The notes beneath the pieces are model-generated. The model was not told the DNA's origin and did no database searches. It was given only the letters and a program-made list of their open reading frames with translations. Positions 44,558-55,933 of a stretch of 64,000 bases of DNA are shown one piece after another. Position 1 is the stretch's first letter. Each line of letters starts with the position of its first letter. Made by a program: the position numbers and the translations under genes. Source of the DNA: Plectosphaerella cucumerina (Eukaryota; Ascomycota; Sordariomycetes; Glomerellales; Plectosphaerellaceae); NCBI GenBank assembly GCA_020746995.1, contig JAGPXD010000003.1, positions 620,001 through 684,000 on the forward strand, given 5' to 3'.

Positions 44558-45505
44558 ATGTTCTTCAGCCGTGACCAGTTCAACGCCGCTAGCGATATCC
44601 CCTCGCTGGCGGGAAAGGTCATCCTGGTGACCGGAGCCAACGCCGGGCTCGGCAAACAGTCGGTCCTCGACTTTGCGCGCCACGGTCCTGCGGAGATCTG
44701 GGTCGCAGCCCGTAGCGTCGACAAGGCCCAAGGCGCTATCAACGAAGTCCGCAGCCAAGTGCCCGATGCCCCCACGCTCAAGCCCCTTGAGCTGGACCTC
44801 GCATCCTTCGACTCAGTCAAGAAGGCGGCCGACACGTTCCTCGCCGCCTCGCCTCGTCTCGACATCCTCCTGCTCAACGCCGGCATCATGGCAACACCAG
44901 CCGGGGTAACCCGCGAGGGCTACGAGGTGCAATGGGGCACCAACCACATGGGCCACGCCCTTCTGGCGCGCCTGCTACTCCCAGCCCTTCAAGCGACAGC
45001 CAAGTCTTCCTCGCCAGGCGACGTGCGCGTCGTGGCCGTCTCCTCCTACGGACATACATCCGTGCCAACGGGCGGCTTCCGCTTCGACACGCTCAAGAAC
45101 GAAGCAGAAGCGCTCGGGGCATACGGGCGCTACTACCAGAGCAAGCTGGGCAACGTGCTCTGGGCGCGGCAGATGGCCAGAGTGCACCCGGAGCTGACCG
45201 TGGCGTCGGTGCACCCGGGGCTCGTGCAGACACAGCTGATGGACGGGGCGACAGCGACGCCCTTCCTCGTCAAGATGCTGGCGCGCGTGGGCCATGGACT
45301 CCTCGCTACGGTCGAGAAGGGCGCGCGCAACCAGCTGTGGGCATGCGTGTCGAAGGACGTGGTGAGCGGCGAGTACTACGAGCCCGTAGGCGTGGGAGGA
45401 AAGGCGAGCGCGAACGGGACCGACGACGACTTGGCAAAAGCGGTCTGGGACTGGACCGAAGGGGAGCTGTCGGCGTGGCTGGAGGGTAAGGGGAGGGAGC
45501 AGTGA
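44558..45505 (+). CDS. Short-chain dehydrogenase/reductase (retinol-dehydrogenase-like)
   Basis: Intronless, 315 residues, classical SDR. The cofactor motif TGANAGLG is at 25-32, NAG at 107-109, the catalytic Ser near 162 (VSS) and the active-site pair Tyr192-Lys196 (YYQSK). VHPGLVQT follows, as usual after the active site. WVAARSVDKA at the end of strand 2 has a basic residue, which favours NADP(H). No signal peptide or membrane anchor. The substrate is an alcohol, aldehyde or ketone, not identifiable here. It may belong with the preceding catabolic genes or be independent. Confidence 0.92.
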   Translation: MFFSRDQFNAASDIPSLAGKVILVTGANAGLGKQSVLDFARHGPAEIWVAARSVDKAQGAINEVRSQVPDAPTLKPLELDLASFDSVKKAADTFLAASPRLDILLLNAGIMATPAGVTREGYEVQWGTNHMGHALLARLLLPALQATAKSSSPGDVRVVAVSSYGHTSVPTGGFRFDTLKNEAEALGAYGRYYQSKLGNVLWARQMARVHPELTVASVHPGLVQTQLMDGATATPFLVKMLARVGHGLLATVEKGARNQLWACVSKDVVSGEYYEPVGVGGKASANGTDDDLAKAVWDWTEGELSAWLEGKGREQ

Positions 45506-46444
45506 GCAGCCTGAGGTTGGTGGCGATGACGTGAATCGCGGGCCAGCCCCTGGCTGTCTGGATGGTGTTTGGGTCTCAATGTTCTGGGCATTCTGTCTTG
45601 GCGATCTGCGATGGGGGGAGGAGTTTGGAGCTTGGGAAGCCTATTGTTTCTAAAGACTTGCGAGTCGCATTAATTCGAGGAGCTATTGCCCGTACCAGGT
45701 TTCAGCTATCTTCCGATCGGGACCGCCCAGGCGGCTCATCTTCATGCCACTGCGTTTCAACGGGCTGAGATCGAGTCAGATGGGAGGCGTGCTCTGAGCA
45801 TCTTCTCCGGAGACGCACGTGCCATTGCTCAATTCATTTCAGGTTCCATTCCAGCCTTTCTAGGGGACTTGCAGACTTGCCCGGTCGTACCTGACGGGGG
45901 CAAATGGGGGCCCTGTAAGGCGTGGAATTGGGCCGTCGATCTTGGAGTGTTGCTGCCGAATCACACCTGCCCTGGGGTTCAGATTTTCATGGAAGTTGCG
46001 GCGGTGGCGCCGAGAATGACGTCGGGCCGCAGGAGTGGCGCGACTGGGCGCTCGCTGACAAAGTCCACCCGCTGACGAGTGACGACCCTGGCGGAAGGCG
46101 CGATGGAACCCGCCCGCTGTGTGGAAGGAGCGCCCGGGAGCCAGTTGAGATTTGGGTGGCCCGCTGAATCGCAGCAGAAACCTGCCTGGGCTTTGTTGAC
46201 TGACGGACCCCGACCACCACCACCACCGCCAACACCTCCACCACCATCACTTTAGCACGGGTCCCCCGGCCTCCGGTCGCCTCCCGCGAGCCCGAGTAAT
46301 GCGCCATGGTCCCCTTCTCACCATCTAGCATCGGCCCGGGATAAGCTTTTTTTGTTTTTGTTGCTTTCTTGCATCGCATTCATCCATCCCCATCCACCCG
46401 TCTTCTCCCCCCTTCTTGCCCTCCCAGTCTGTCATGCCGCGGTC
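45506..46444. other. Intergenic
   Basis: About 0.9 kb. A CCACCACCAC-like run near 46210-46250 and a T-rich tract near 46345 precede the next gene. No gene supported. Confidence 0.5.
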
Positions 46445-48833
46445 ATGAACCACAGCCGCCGGTCCTCCAACGACCCCTCGGCCGACCCCGTCGTCGGCCG
46501 CCCGCGCGGCGACAGCGCAGTCGACAGGTCGGCATTAACATCATGGGCCTCGCGCTCCTCGCTCCAGGCACCCAGCTTCCAGGCCGCCGAAGATGCCGGC
46601 ACCGAAGCATTCCCGTTCCCGCCGCTGACCGATTCGCCCACGTCGCCACGGTCCGCACGGAGAGGCACCGCTGTGCCCTCCATCCGCAACCTCTCCCCCT
46701 CGGCGAGAGACCGACCGGACATGACCCGACGACCCAGCCAAACTCCGAGCATCCGCATCCGAAGACGATCCAACGCTTCCCTCAGGGCCGCCCCCGCCGA
46801 GCGAAGTTCCTTTCCCGATCTCAGTGCCCAGAGCCTAGCCGATCACAACAACAACTATCCTCCTCCTCTTCCCCGCCAGCAGACCGGTAGACCGCGCAGT
46901 TCGTCGCATCCCGAAAGGGGTGAGGTGCCGCGCAACGATGTCAACATTGCGAGACATTCGCGGGCGGTGCCCCAGGTCGCCATGCCCCGTCTCACCGAGG
47001 AGGGCACCCGCCCGACCATGGAGGAGCTGGGCATGACGCCGTCGCCCGCCGCCGACGATGACCACCCCCTGTCTCCAGTCAGGTCACTGCCGCAGGAACA
47101 TACCGCAAACCGGCCTCAACATACGGGGATGGTGCGCAAGGTCAGCAAGTTCTTCTGGCCAGGACGGAGCGAGTCACACCGGACGCAGACGGGACGCCCC
47201 CCGGCGCCTGGGTCGCAATCACAAGATGCCGATACGGAATATGATGACCAGCTGGTCGACTGGCTGGATGTCGTTGGTACGTTGCTCCCTCCCAAGTGCG
47301 AGGCCTTCTTGATCACGGCGCTGACAAATTGCAGACCCCGAGGTTCAGACCCTCTCAACCCTGACCAACATCCAGAACTCCCTGTTCGTTCCCGACCTCG
47401 GCCACTGGATCAACAGACGGCCAACATATGTTCTCTCGGAAAACGATGCGGCATCCATGCGCCCGCGCACTGCTACCGGCCTCTCCCGCCGCCCTACGAA
47501 CCAGGAGCCGGAGAAGCGCACGGCGGCCGCAGGCGAATCCCTCCTGATACCCCCGCCGATAGAGCGGACGAGCACGATATCCTCGCGGCTGACGGAATCT
47601 CACTATGCCGCTCTGCCGCACGGCGCAACGCTTGAAGGATGGACCGACGAGGACAAGGCTCAGCTCGACGACCATGTCCGTCATATGCTGCACTCGCGCC
47701 GGTCAAAGTTCAAGCGCAGCATGAAGGGCTTCGGCCAGTACGTGCGGCGGCCCCTCGGCTTCGCCGTCACTCTCTACGCCACGCTCATCACCCTATTCGG
47801 TCTTGCCTGGGTGCTGTTCCTGATCGGCTGGATCTATGTCGGCGACCGCGCGAAGCAGGAGTACGTCATCCACATCATCGACAGCGTGCTTGTCGCGCTT
47901 TTCGCCATCGTCGGTGACGGCCTGGCCCCCTTCCGCGCCATCGACACGTACCGCATGGTCCAAATTGCCCACTACTCGCGCATCATCGAGAAGGCCAAGC
48001 AGGGAAAGCTACAGAAGCGGCGTTCGCGCCTCCAGAAGCGCGGCGTCACGCCCGAGCTTAGGGAGAGCATGGACATGTGGCACTCGATCGACCCGCCTGG
48101 GGTTCCTTCCAATGTGCCTGTGCCTGTCGAGGCGCCCCCACCAGCACATTCACGCGACGATGTTGCACCTGACGAGGATGATGACGAGGTCGGGCGGATG
48201 GACTTCTCTCGACAAGTCAGCCGACAGCGCTCGACGAATCAGTCTCCTGGCGACCTTGAGGCAGCCAAGTTTGACGACGATGCCGAGGAGCTGTGGCCCC
48301 TGACCCCCGCGCAGCGCCACAAGTTCCGGTACCAGCAGCAGAAGCTGGCAAAGTCGCACAGCTTCTACAAGCCGCACGAGACGGACACTCACTCACCATT
48401 CCCGCTCGGCTTCCTCATCGCCATTGTCATCCTCCTCGACTGCCACTCGTGCCTGCAGATCTCGCTCGGCGCTTGCACGTGGGGCATCGACTACCACACG
48501 CGACCCTTCGCTTTGACGACTGTGATCCTCTGTGTCAGCATCACATGCAACATCACAGCGGGGCTGGTCATTACCATTGGCGACCGCAAGACGCGCAAGA
48601 AGGAGGTGCACAAGCTCATGAACCGACAGGAGCTCACGAGCGAGGCGATGAAGAAGATTGACAAGAAGCGTGACAAGGAGAGGGAGGCCGAGGAGGAGGC
48701 AGCAGCAGCAGCAGCAGCGGCTGCGGCGCCTCCGATGACAGCCACGACGGCGACATCCGAGGGCACGGGGGCGGAGAGCGAGAAGAGAAAGAACTCAGGG
48801 TTAGGGAAGTTGAGAAAGGAGCGGAGCGAGTGA
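46445..48833 (+). CDS. DUF2985-type integral membrane protein
   Basis: Exons 46445-47276 and 47335-48833 (58-nt intron, GTACGT/CAG) give 776 residues. The first 280 residues are disordered, rich in Ser/Arg/Pro. After DPEVQTLSTLTNIQNSLFVP and a second disordered linker come two adjacent hydrophobic helices (FAVTLYATLITLFGLAWVLF). The conserved block VGDGLAPFRAIDTYRM follows, then a coil with KRRSRLQKRG. A second helix pair lies at FLIAIVILLDCHSCLQIS and LTTVILCVSITCNITAGLVI. The C-terminus is a charged coiled coil with a poly-Ala run. This order matches fungal DUF2985 proteins, whose function is unknown. It probably resides in an internal or plasma membrane with both ends in the cytosol. Confidence 0.86.
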
Positions 48834-49724
48834 GTGGTTCATTGTACGACACGAGTGATTTGGGTGTTTGATCTCAGCCAGGCGCACAGGAAGGATTAGA
48901 CACGGGCCCGAGGGCCGCCTGTGGCATACATGCAGCAGGATACCAATGATAAGGCGACTTGAACATTATCATGCCTGTGCTTAGATGTGTATCCCGGCCT
49001 CACCGCCGATCGCCGCGGGACTTATCTGGTGTTTGATGCGGAGGAATGCTGACCACATCCCTCTGAACCTCCGACGAGGCTGGCTGGACCCTGCGCCACG
49101 ACGACGACCGATGGCACTCGGCGACGGAACACAAGCTCTGGGCTGCTTACCGAGACTGCCATCAGCCATTGACTATGGCCGCTCACATTGCACGAGAACA
49201 CCGTTGTATCAGTACCACACCTCTGTCTGACCCGACCAGACCGCCACTCTCCCAGCCCAGCGGACAGCTGCGCCTTGGTAGGGGAACATGGGAATGCAAT
49301 CCCAGGGCTGAGCACGGGCATTCCGTCCTCCTGCCCCTTGCCCCCCTCCTTGCGGCTGAGGGCCGAATGTCTAAACCTGCAACGCGTGCTGGGACGACAC
49401 TTCCCCTCCCCCGCGCGGTCCGTCTCGGCGGCGCCGCGTTAGAGCGGCAGCCACAAATGTTATTCTACGGCTGGACGGGACGCGAGCAGCGGCTTCCGGG
49501 GCTGGAAAGCTTAACCCGCGATGAAGGAGCGTCCATGCCTGGGGGGCGGGGTTTGGGTTTCTGGCCGTTTTCGAAAGGATTTGGGTTCTTGGGAGATGGC
49601 GGGCATGTGAAAGAGGGTAGGGAGGAGGTCTACATAAGGAACGAGGCCTGCTCCTGGTCTGTCTCAGGGAAGTTCTGTCGCTCCAGAAGTCAGTCAGTTT
49701 TCTACATCACTTATACAAGATACA
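48834..49724. other. Intergenic
   Basis: About 0.9 kb between tandem genes. An open frame from 49169 runs over the next gene in another frame and is a composition artefact. No gene supported. Confidence 0.5.
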
Positions 49725-51038
49725 ATGGCCCTCCCCTACGTGCAGACGCTGGTCAACAGCGCCATGAACCCGGTCCAGACCCTCTGCGCGGCAGCCCTCT
49801 GGCTCGTCGGCGCCATCTTCGGTCTGGCCACCGACACAGCCGTGGTCGATACACTCCTCAAGCTCGTCCTCCGGTCCCTCGAAGCCCTCACGCAGAGCCT
49901 CAGCGGCGCCGCCATGATCCTCCGCGGCATCTTCACCAACGAGACCAACTCGTCCAGCCTCGACTTCATCCTCGACCACCTCTCCGACCTCTTCCAATTC
50001 CTCTACGACCTCTTCAAGCCGTCAAACGTCATCCCCCGCTTCCCCGCCGCCATGAGCAGCAACAACAACGGCACCTCCTCAACATCAAACCCCTACAACG
50101 AACTCGACCTCCGTCTCGACCTCAACCGCAAAGCAGTCGTCTACCAGATCCAACGCACCGTCATGACCCTCGCCTCCATCCTCCGCGTCGGCAAAGACGT
50201 CACAGCCAGCAGCCGCGGCATAGCCGACCTGACCATAAACGCCAGCCTCCGCAGCGATTTCGACGCCCAAGGCCGTCCCCCTCCCGCCACATACACCGCC
50301 TCCCTCACGCCCGGCAACGACATCCCCCGCCCGGACGAGAAGTGGCTCTTCATCAACGGCATCGCCAACGAGTTTCACTGGTTCACGCGCTCCTGCGACA
50401 AGATCCGCGATACCTTCCGGCGCGACGTTAAGGGCATCTATAACCGCTCCGATGGTATCCTCTGGGATATCGTCGAGTGCTGCGGCGAGAGGAGCGCCAC
50501 GTCCCAGTCGCCTAATACGCTTATTCAACGGACGAGGAGCAGCGCTGCTGCACAGGATGAGTTGGTTAAGGAGCTCTCGCATGCGCTGCGCGGGGCGGCG
50601 GGGACGCAGAATGGGAAGGTTGTCATGATTGCGCATTCACAAGGCGTGTTGATCTTGAGGCTTGCGCTGCAGAGACTGGTAGCGGATCATCCCAAGGGGA
50701 CGGAGATGAGGAGGGCGATGAGGGAGAGGTTGTGGGTGTTTACGTTTGGGAGTCCGAGTGTCGACTGGAGGGCCATCGACGGGGATATGGCGAGGCCGTT
50801 GGGGGAGTTTGCGAGGGTGACGGAGCACTTTGCGCATCGGGCGGATTTCGTGGCCATGCTGGGGGTGGCTACGCATCAGGAGGATGCGGCGTCCGGGTAT
50901 GATGATGATGCGGTGTTTTATAGCCGTGGCGGGAGGGGGCATTTGTTTGGGGCGCATTATTCTCTTGGGGTTGAGGCGTGGGAGGATGGGGAGAGGTCGA
51001 GGCTTTTGGGGGCTGTTGCTGGGAGGGATTTGGTTTGA
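49725..51038 (+). CDS. Alpha/beta-hydrolase-like (lipase-type) protein
   Basis: Intronless, 437 residues. The N-terminal 100 residues are hydrophobic with likely membrane-associated helices (LCAAALWLVGAIFGLATDTAVV). The hydrolase-like part starts at EKWLFINGIANEFHW, the usual first strand and oxyanion region. The nucleophile elbow appears as VVMIAHSQGVLILRLAL, i.e. A-H-S-Q-G instead of G-x-S-x-G. VFTFGSPSVDW follows, then an Asp (HRADFVAML) and a late His (GHLFGAHYS), so a Ser-Asp-His triad is possible. Fungal proteins of this type are mostly unnamed. A lipase or esterase at a membrane is the most likely role, but activity is unproven. Codon use changes late in the gene to G-rich codons. Confidence 0.75.
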   Translation: MALPYVQTLVNSAMNPVQTLCAAALWLVGAIFGLATDTAVVDTLLKLVLRSLEALTQSLSGAAMILRGIFTNETNSSSLDFILDHLSDLFQFLYDLFKPSNVIPRFPAAMSSNNNGTSSTSNPYNELDLRLDLNRKAVVYQIQRTVMTLASILRVGKDVTASSRGIADLTINASLRSDFDAQGRPPPATYTASLTPGNDIPRPDEKWLFINGIANEFHWFTRSCDKIRDTFRRDVKGIYNRSDGILWDIVECCGERSATSQSPNTLIQRTRSSAAAQDELVKELSHALRGAAGTQNGKVVMIAHSQGVLILRLALQRLVADHPKGTEMRRAMRERLWVFTFGSPSVDWRAIDGDMARPLGEFARVTEHFAHRADFVAMLGVATHQEDAASGYDDDAVFYSRGGRGHLFGAHYSLGVEAWEDGERSRLLGAVAGRDLV

Positions 51039-51344
51039 GGGTGTTCAGGGGGTGGACAGGGGGGCACTGTGCAGCGGGAGACGAGAAGGCAATGCTCAAC
51101 GTTTGTGATTCTTCCGAATCGAGGCGTCGAACCTCGTAAATTCGAGCGAAGTTATGAGACTGCACGGCTTCATGCCAAGTGACCTCTGCGATCACGTTGG
51201 CTATACGCTGACGAGGGGCAGACACACCCATGTTGAATTGAATCTCTTCATCCATGAAATCGCCATTATGACATTGGTGTCTCAATCTCTATATGCCGCT
51301 CTGTACCATGCGCCGCAATGCTATTATGTACTGAACACCTACAC
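51039..51344. other. Convergent 3' spacer
   Basis: 306 bases between the convergent stops of the hydrolase-like gene and the antiporter. Nothing recognised. Confidence 0.6.
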
Positions 51345-54224
51345 CTACTCCCTCCGCTGGCCAACATTGTCGGCAAAGCGAATCCCCCTCCGTGACGGGG
51401 GCACGCGCTCGCCGCCCTCGTCGTCGCTATCGTCGTCATTGGCCCCTGAAGACCCCAGAGCCGCCTCCCTGCGTCTCCGCTCCGCCGGCGTTTCGTTGTC
51501 GCCCTCCTCCGTCCGCGACAATCGGGCCACGGCAGCCGGTGGCGCCATCACCGGCGCCACAGGCTTTGCTGGCTCCCGCTCCTCAACTTCATCACTCGCC
51601 CGATGCTCCCGGATCTCCGGAACCGGCGCGGCAGCTGGTGCCTGGGCGGCTGCCTTCCGCAGCTCCTTCTTCTTGACCGCTTCCGGCATCGTCGCCGTCT
51701 CAATGGCTTCGCGCCTTGCCTTGGGGTCGAGGTTCTGCACCTCCCTCAGGAAATCATCCTTGTTCATCCTGCGACCCTCGCGTCCGATGGTGAAGCGAAC
51801 CTGCTTGTCGTCCACCAAGTTCGTCGCAGGGCCCTTGTCCTTCTGTGCGGGCTCACCCTTGCCGCCGAGGAAGCTGGTCCATCCACGGTAGGCCGGGCGA
51901 CTAGGCCCCGCCTCGCTCGACTCGCCTTCTGCCGCTGGCCTTTCAGCGCTCGACTCTTGCGTCTTCGAGTTTGTCTTGGCGACGGGAATGCCCAGATACT
52001 TCTGGCACTGCTGCAGCAGATCCGGGCCCTCCTTCTCGGGCTTCTGGACAGGCAGCTCGTACGTCTTGATGACTTCTCCGTCTTCGTCTTCGATAACAAT
52101 CTGCCAAGAATTAGCCGTCTGCTTTCAGATGGAGGAGAGGCGGATACTTACGGTGTTGCCAAACTGGTAGGCCCTCGCGGGCTCGTGCTTCCGTTCCTCG
52201 TGGCTCTTGGCCTTGCGCTTTTGCAATTCCGATGTGTAGGCATCTCCGACGACCCGCTTGAAGGACGACCAGCTAGATTCGTTCTTGGCTGCGGAGACGG
52301 CTTCGACGGCCGCGGCCTTGGTCGCCTCTGCCGTCTGCCTTCCTCGACTCTCCGATCTCCTAAGCACAATGACGTCGTCGTCCTGGTTCTCGATGACAAT
52401 ATCACCGCCCTCGTCGTAGATCTGAATGTCGGATTGCAGCGGAGGGGTAGGTCGTCGCTCTGCAGCCTTTTCGTCGTGCATGTCGGAGCCGCTCTCGACC
52501 GCCGTCCGAGATGCGTCATCCGGGGACTGCTCCTTCTCGTTCATCGCTCTCTCAAGCTCTGCACGAGGAATCGGCTCCGTCGACGCCCTCCTGGCGGGGA
52601 AGATGGCAGACTGAGATACCGGGCCACCAAGGCCGCGCTCGCGCGACTTGTGCCGCCGGCGCTCCCTCGAGAAGGACCGAATGCTGGGCCTCGAGGATGT
52701 CTCTGCCTCTCGCTGTCGCCGGAGGAACTGGCCAGGAATACCGGTGGGCGGCAGCGTGCCGGGCGGGAACTCGGGCATCTGGAGATCATCGGAGGTCTCG
52801 GAGCGAGCCTGCGACTTGGACTGCGAGGACAACCTAGGCAGCCTGTTCATCCAGGTAGGGCCGTCATCGGGCGAAGTCGTGTACGACATGGTCAGTTGTA
52901 GGGTGTTGATGCGCTTGCCGAGGGTGAAGACGGCGATGGACGAGCCGTGCACGACGATAGAGGCAATGACGATGAAGGTCGTGATGGGCCAGATCAGCAG
53001 AATCAGGTCGTAATGGGGAATGTCGGTCGGCGGAGGCTCGGAGAGCGGCACAGCGGTCTCGTAGGCCAGCTCGGCACGTGCGAGGATGGCGATGAAAATG
53101 GCACCGACGCCGATGGGGCCAAAGTGGCCGGCGAAGAGGGCCTCACGCCACGTCTTGATGTCTGGAATGAAGGGTTTGAGGGCCAGCATGATGGGGATGC
53201 GGCGGAAGAGGATGACGAAGATGGCGAGCACCACGAGGCGCCAGGCGGTCAGGCCGACGGCAGCGTTGTTGAACTGGTCCCAGGGAATGATAGTGCCGAG
53301 GTAGACAAAGTACGCCAGGTTGATGAGCAGGTCGATGACGTTAGAAACATGCGACTCCTCCGTCTTGGCGTGGAACCAGCCGTCGTTGGAAAAGCCTACT
53401 CCGGCGGCGAACCCAATAAGTAGATCGTCCATACCCAGTAGACTTCCGGAGCCGGCACAGAAGAGAGCGAGAACGAAGTAGAAGACGAGGAAGCTCTCGC
53501 GGTCGATGAGGTCGCGGCGCTCGGCAAACTTGATGGCGTGGCGGGCGATGTAGCCAATGCTGAAACCAAAGATGGCGCCAAAGATACACTCGTACAAGAT
53601 GGTGTAGACGAACCAGTGGAACACAGTCTCCTTAGCCTTCATGTGCTCCTGGATCAGGTAGATGCCCAAGTAGACAAAGGGGAAGGCCATGCCGTCGTTG
53701 CAGCCCGACTCGGCGGAGAGGAGATCGCGCAGATGCTTAGGCACGCGCTTGGCGAACTTGCCCTTGCCGACGACGGACGAGGCGAGGACGGGATCGGTGG
53801 CGGTAACGCAGGCGGCGACAACAAGACTCTCGAGCCAGTCCAGGGTGGGCACCATCCACCAGACGAAGAGGCTGGTGATGAGCCAGCCAAAGGTCATGAC
53901 GGGGATGAGCAGGATGGTGACGGAGCGCCAATGCCGCTCCATGTAGAACTTTGGCAGCTCGACGCCAACAGCGAAGCACTGGACGACGAGGACAATGCGG
54001 GAAAACTCGATGGTGATGAGGTCGACATTACCCCATGTTGCGGGGTTGATTAGATTGGCGGCCTGGGGTCCGAAGATGATGCCACAGAGGGTGGCGACAG
54101 TGGCCTCGCCAATGTACATGCGCTCCTTGATGATGGTGGAGCAGAGCATGAACAGCGAGGTGAAGCCGCCCAGGATGATGTACACCAGATGGGCGTTTGT
54201 GATCGAGAGGTGATCCCACGCCAT
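51345..54224 (-). CDS. Plasma-membrane Na+/H+ antiporter, Nha1 type
   Basis: Exons 54224-52152 and 52100-51345 (51-nt intron, GTAAGT/CAG, phase 0) give 942 residues. The N-terminal 430 residues hold about 12 membrane helices of the CPA1 exchanger fold. Key motifs include TDPVLASSVVGKGKFAKRVP, SAESGCNDGMAFPF (the transport-site Asn-Asp) and FGPIGVGAIF. The C-terminal half is a long hydrophilic tail with Ser/Arg-rich and acidic stretches (SRERRRHKSRERG; EDEDGEVIKTYELPVQKP), as in fungal Nha1 proteins. These export Na+ or K+ in exchange for protons and serve salt tolerance, pH control and cell-cycle signalling. The tail is the regulatory part in yeast. Confidence 0.93.
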
Positions 54225-55814
54225 GGTGACGATTTGGTTGAAGCCGCGGCTTCAATCGTAAACAATGCTCCCTATGTAGATGTTTGGAGTCGCGCGCGAG
54301 GGGAGCTCAACACAGGGCCGAGGTGCGGACGCTCGAAATATGCCAGTCGAAAGGCGGGGAGTTCGAATCGTCTCGATACATTCAGGAACGGTCGGCTCGG
54401 CGGTGTGCGGGCGCGGGCGCGGGCGTGGGGGAGCTCGGAGCAGCGATTGGCGTTTTCGAGGGGATCGTCGAATGTCGTCGCACGCGTGGGGGGCAGACGA
54501 GGGGAGGAAAAGGTCGACGGCGAGGAGGGAAGATGCTCGTTGCTGGTGTTGTCGGACGGCGATGCGATGCCCGTGGAGAAAAGAGAAGGAGAAGACGGGG
54601 ATAGAATACCGTGATCGGGGAAAAGTTTCGAAAGCACGAGCACCGAGGCCGGGGGCGCTGACGAAGAGAAGAAAAACGACTGGGTTCGAGTCGGGGCGTG
54701 ACTCCGGGACGACCGACCATCCCTCGCCTTGTTCGTCGGCCAGGCTTGTACTAGTCGACAGCAGGCAAAGCGTAGCGATATCGCGGGTGGGGCCGGGGCG
54801 ACTTTTGGGGGGGCACCGGGGGCATCACCCTGCACCGTCTTTGCCTGTGCTGCATCTCCGTCGTCCAAGCATTATCATCCGTGGCAAGGGCCCCGTCCGT
54901 GTGTTGAAGTCGTTGTTTGGACGAATTGATTTCAACGAGGGGCGGACGCGGGGTCGCTGCTTCGCTGTGCTTGGCCTTCCTTCCCTCCCTCACCACCATC
55001 TCGAACGCTCCTGCCGTTGCACATGGACAGAAATCTCAACAAACAGCGTCATGGTCACTCCAGTTCCAAGGCTCGCCTGCTCATTGGGCGCACGCGATGT
55101 GACATCAGCCGCTTCCCCTCCCTGGCACAAGGAAGTCACCACCGTCAGTGACTGCCCCCCCGTCGATGCCCGCCCACGAGGCCGCTGGTTCCGGCTTAGC
55201 CGCTACCTTATTTGCCAAGCCCGCCCTCGGATTCGCTCGGCCTGCAGCAGGCTTGAGATAAAGGTGGCCCTGGCCCGGTCTGGTAGTTCCGAACCTTGGA
55301 ATCAACGGCTGGGCCATCGAGAGTCCGGGGATTGCGTTCGCCGTTGCTCTCGAACGCTCGCAGCCCATATCGAGACGCCATCTGTCGAGCAGCATTGGCA
55401 GAGCATTGGCAAAAGCTTGTCCCTCCGCGCCCAGCCTGTTTTGACAGCCCATCCGGCTTGGCGCCAAGTCGGCTGCAAGATCCGTCTTGCCAAGGCTTTT
55501 CAAGGGTCGCAGGGGCTGTGCCCTCTGTCGACGTGACTCGGCTGGGTGTTTTTTTTTTCTCGTTGGTGGAGATGATGCGAGTGCTCAGTGATCGCCGCGC
55601 ATCCACCCGGACAGTGGGGGGCAAAATAAACACTGGCTGCAGGACATTACGATCGGGCGGTATTGAGTCGGCTCGAGATGTTGAAAAGTTCAAACAACTG
55701 TTAGCCAGCGACTGGATATAACATTGGCTTGCCCTATGGAATTAATAAAGAGACAGCAACTTGTTGCAGTCCCTAGTGGAGTCGAGTACTGGCATCCAAA
55801 AAGCAAAAAGTAAT
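54225..55814. other. Long 5' region of the antiporter
   Basis: About 1.6 kb between the antiporter start and the tRNA. Overlapping G/C-rich frames on both strands (for example 54280-55536, 418 codons, Arg/Gly-rich) lack domains, so I treat them as non-coding leader and promoter. A run of about ten T lies at 55549-55558. Confidence 0.45.
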
Positions 55815-55903
55815 TCCCCTCAACCGGAATCGAGCCGGTGACCTTCAGATGAAAGAGATAAACAATTACAGTCCAACGTGATAGCCAACTACACCATGAG
55901 GGG
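55815..55903 (-). tRNA. tRNA-Tyr (GTA) with intron
   Basis: On the minus strand the acceptor stem is CCCCTCA (5') with TGAGGGG (3'), seven perfect pairs. The D-arm contains GTAGTTGG. The anticodon loop is CTGTAA then A, with GTA read as the anticodon. About 15 nt (TTGTTTATCTCTTTC) sit after position 37, where eukaryotic tRNA introns lie. The T-arm ACCGG-CTCGATT-CCGGT pairs fully. A T5 run just downstream (about 55806-55810) fits Pol III termination. The gene lies 30 bp past the stop of the adjacent permease. Confidence 0.85.
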
Positions 55904-55933
55904 CTTTGATGAAGATTCTCTTACCACCACAAC

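Noticed and set aside
49169..50431. 420-codon plus-strand frame overlapping the hydrolase-like gene
   Set aside because: Turns into Arg/Pro-rich out-of-frame reading of the real gene after 49725.
54280..55536. 418-codon plus-strand frame upstream of the antiporter
   Set aside because: Arg/Gly-rich with no domain or splice support, with competing frames on both strands.
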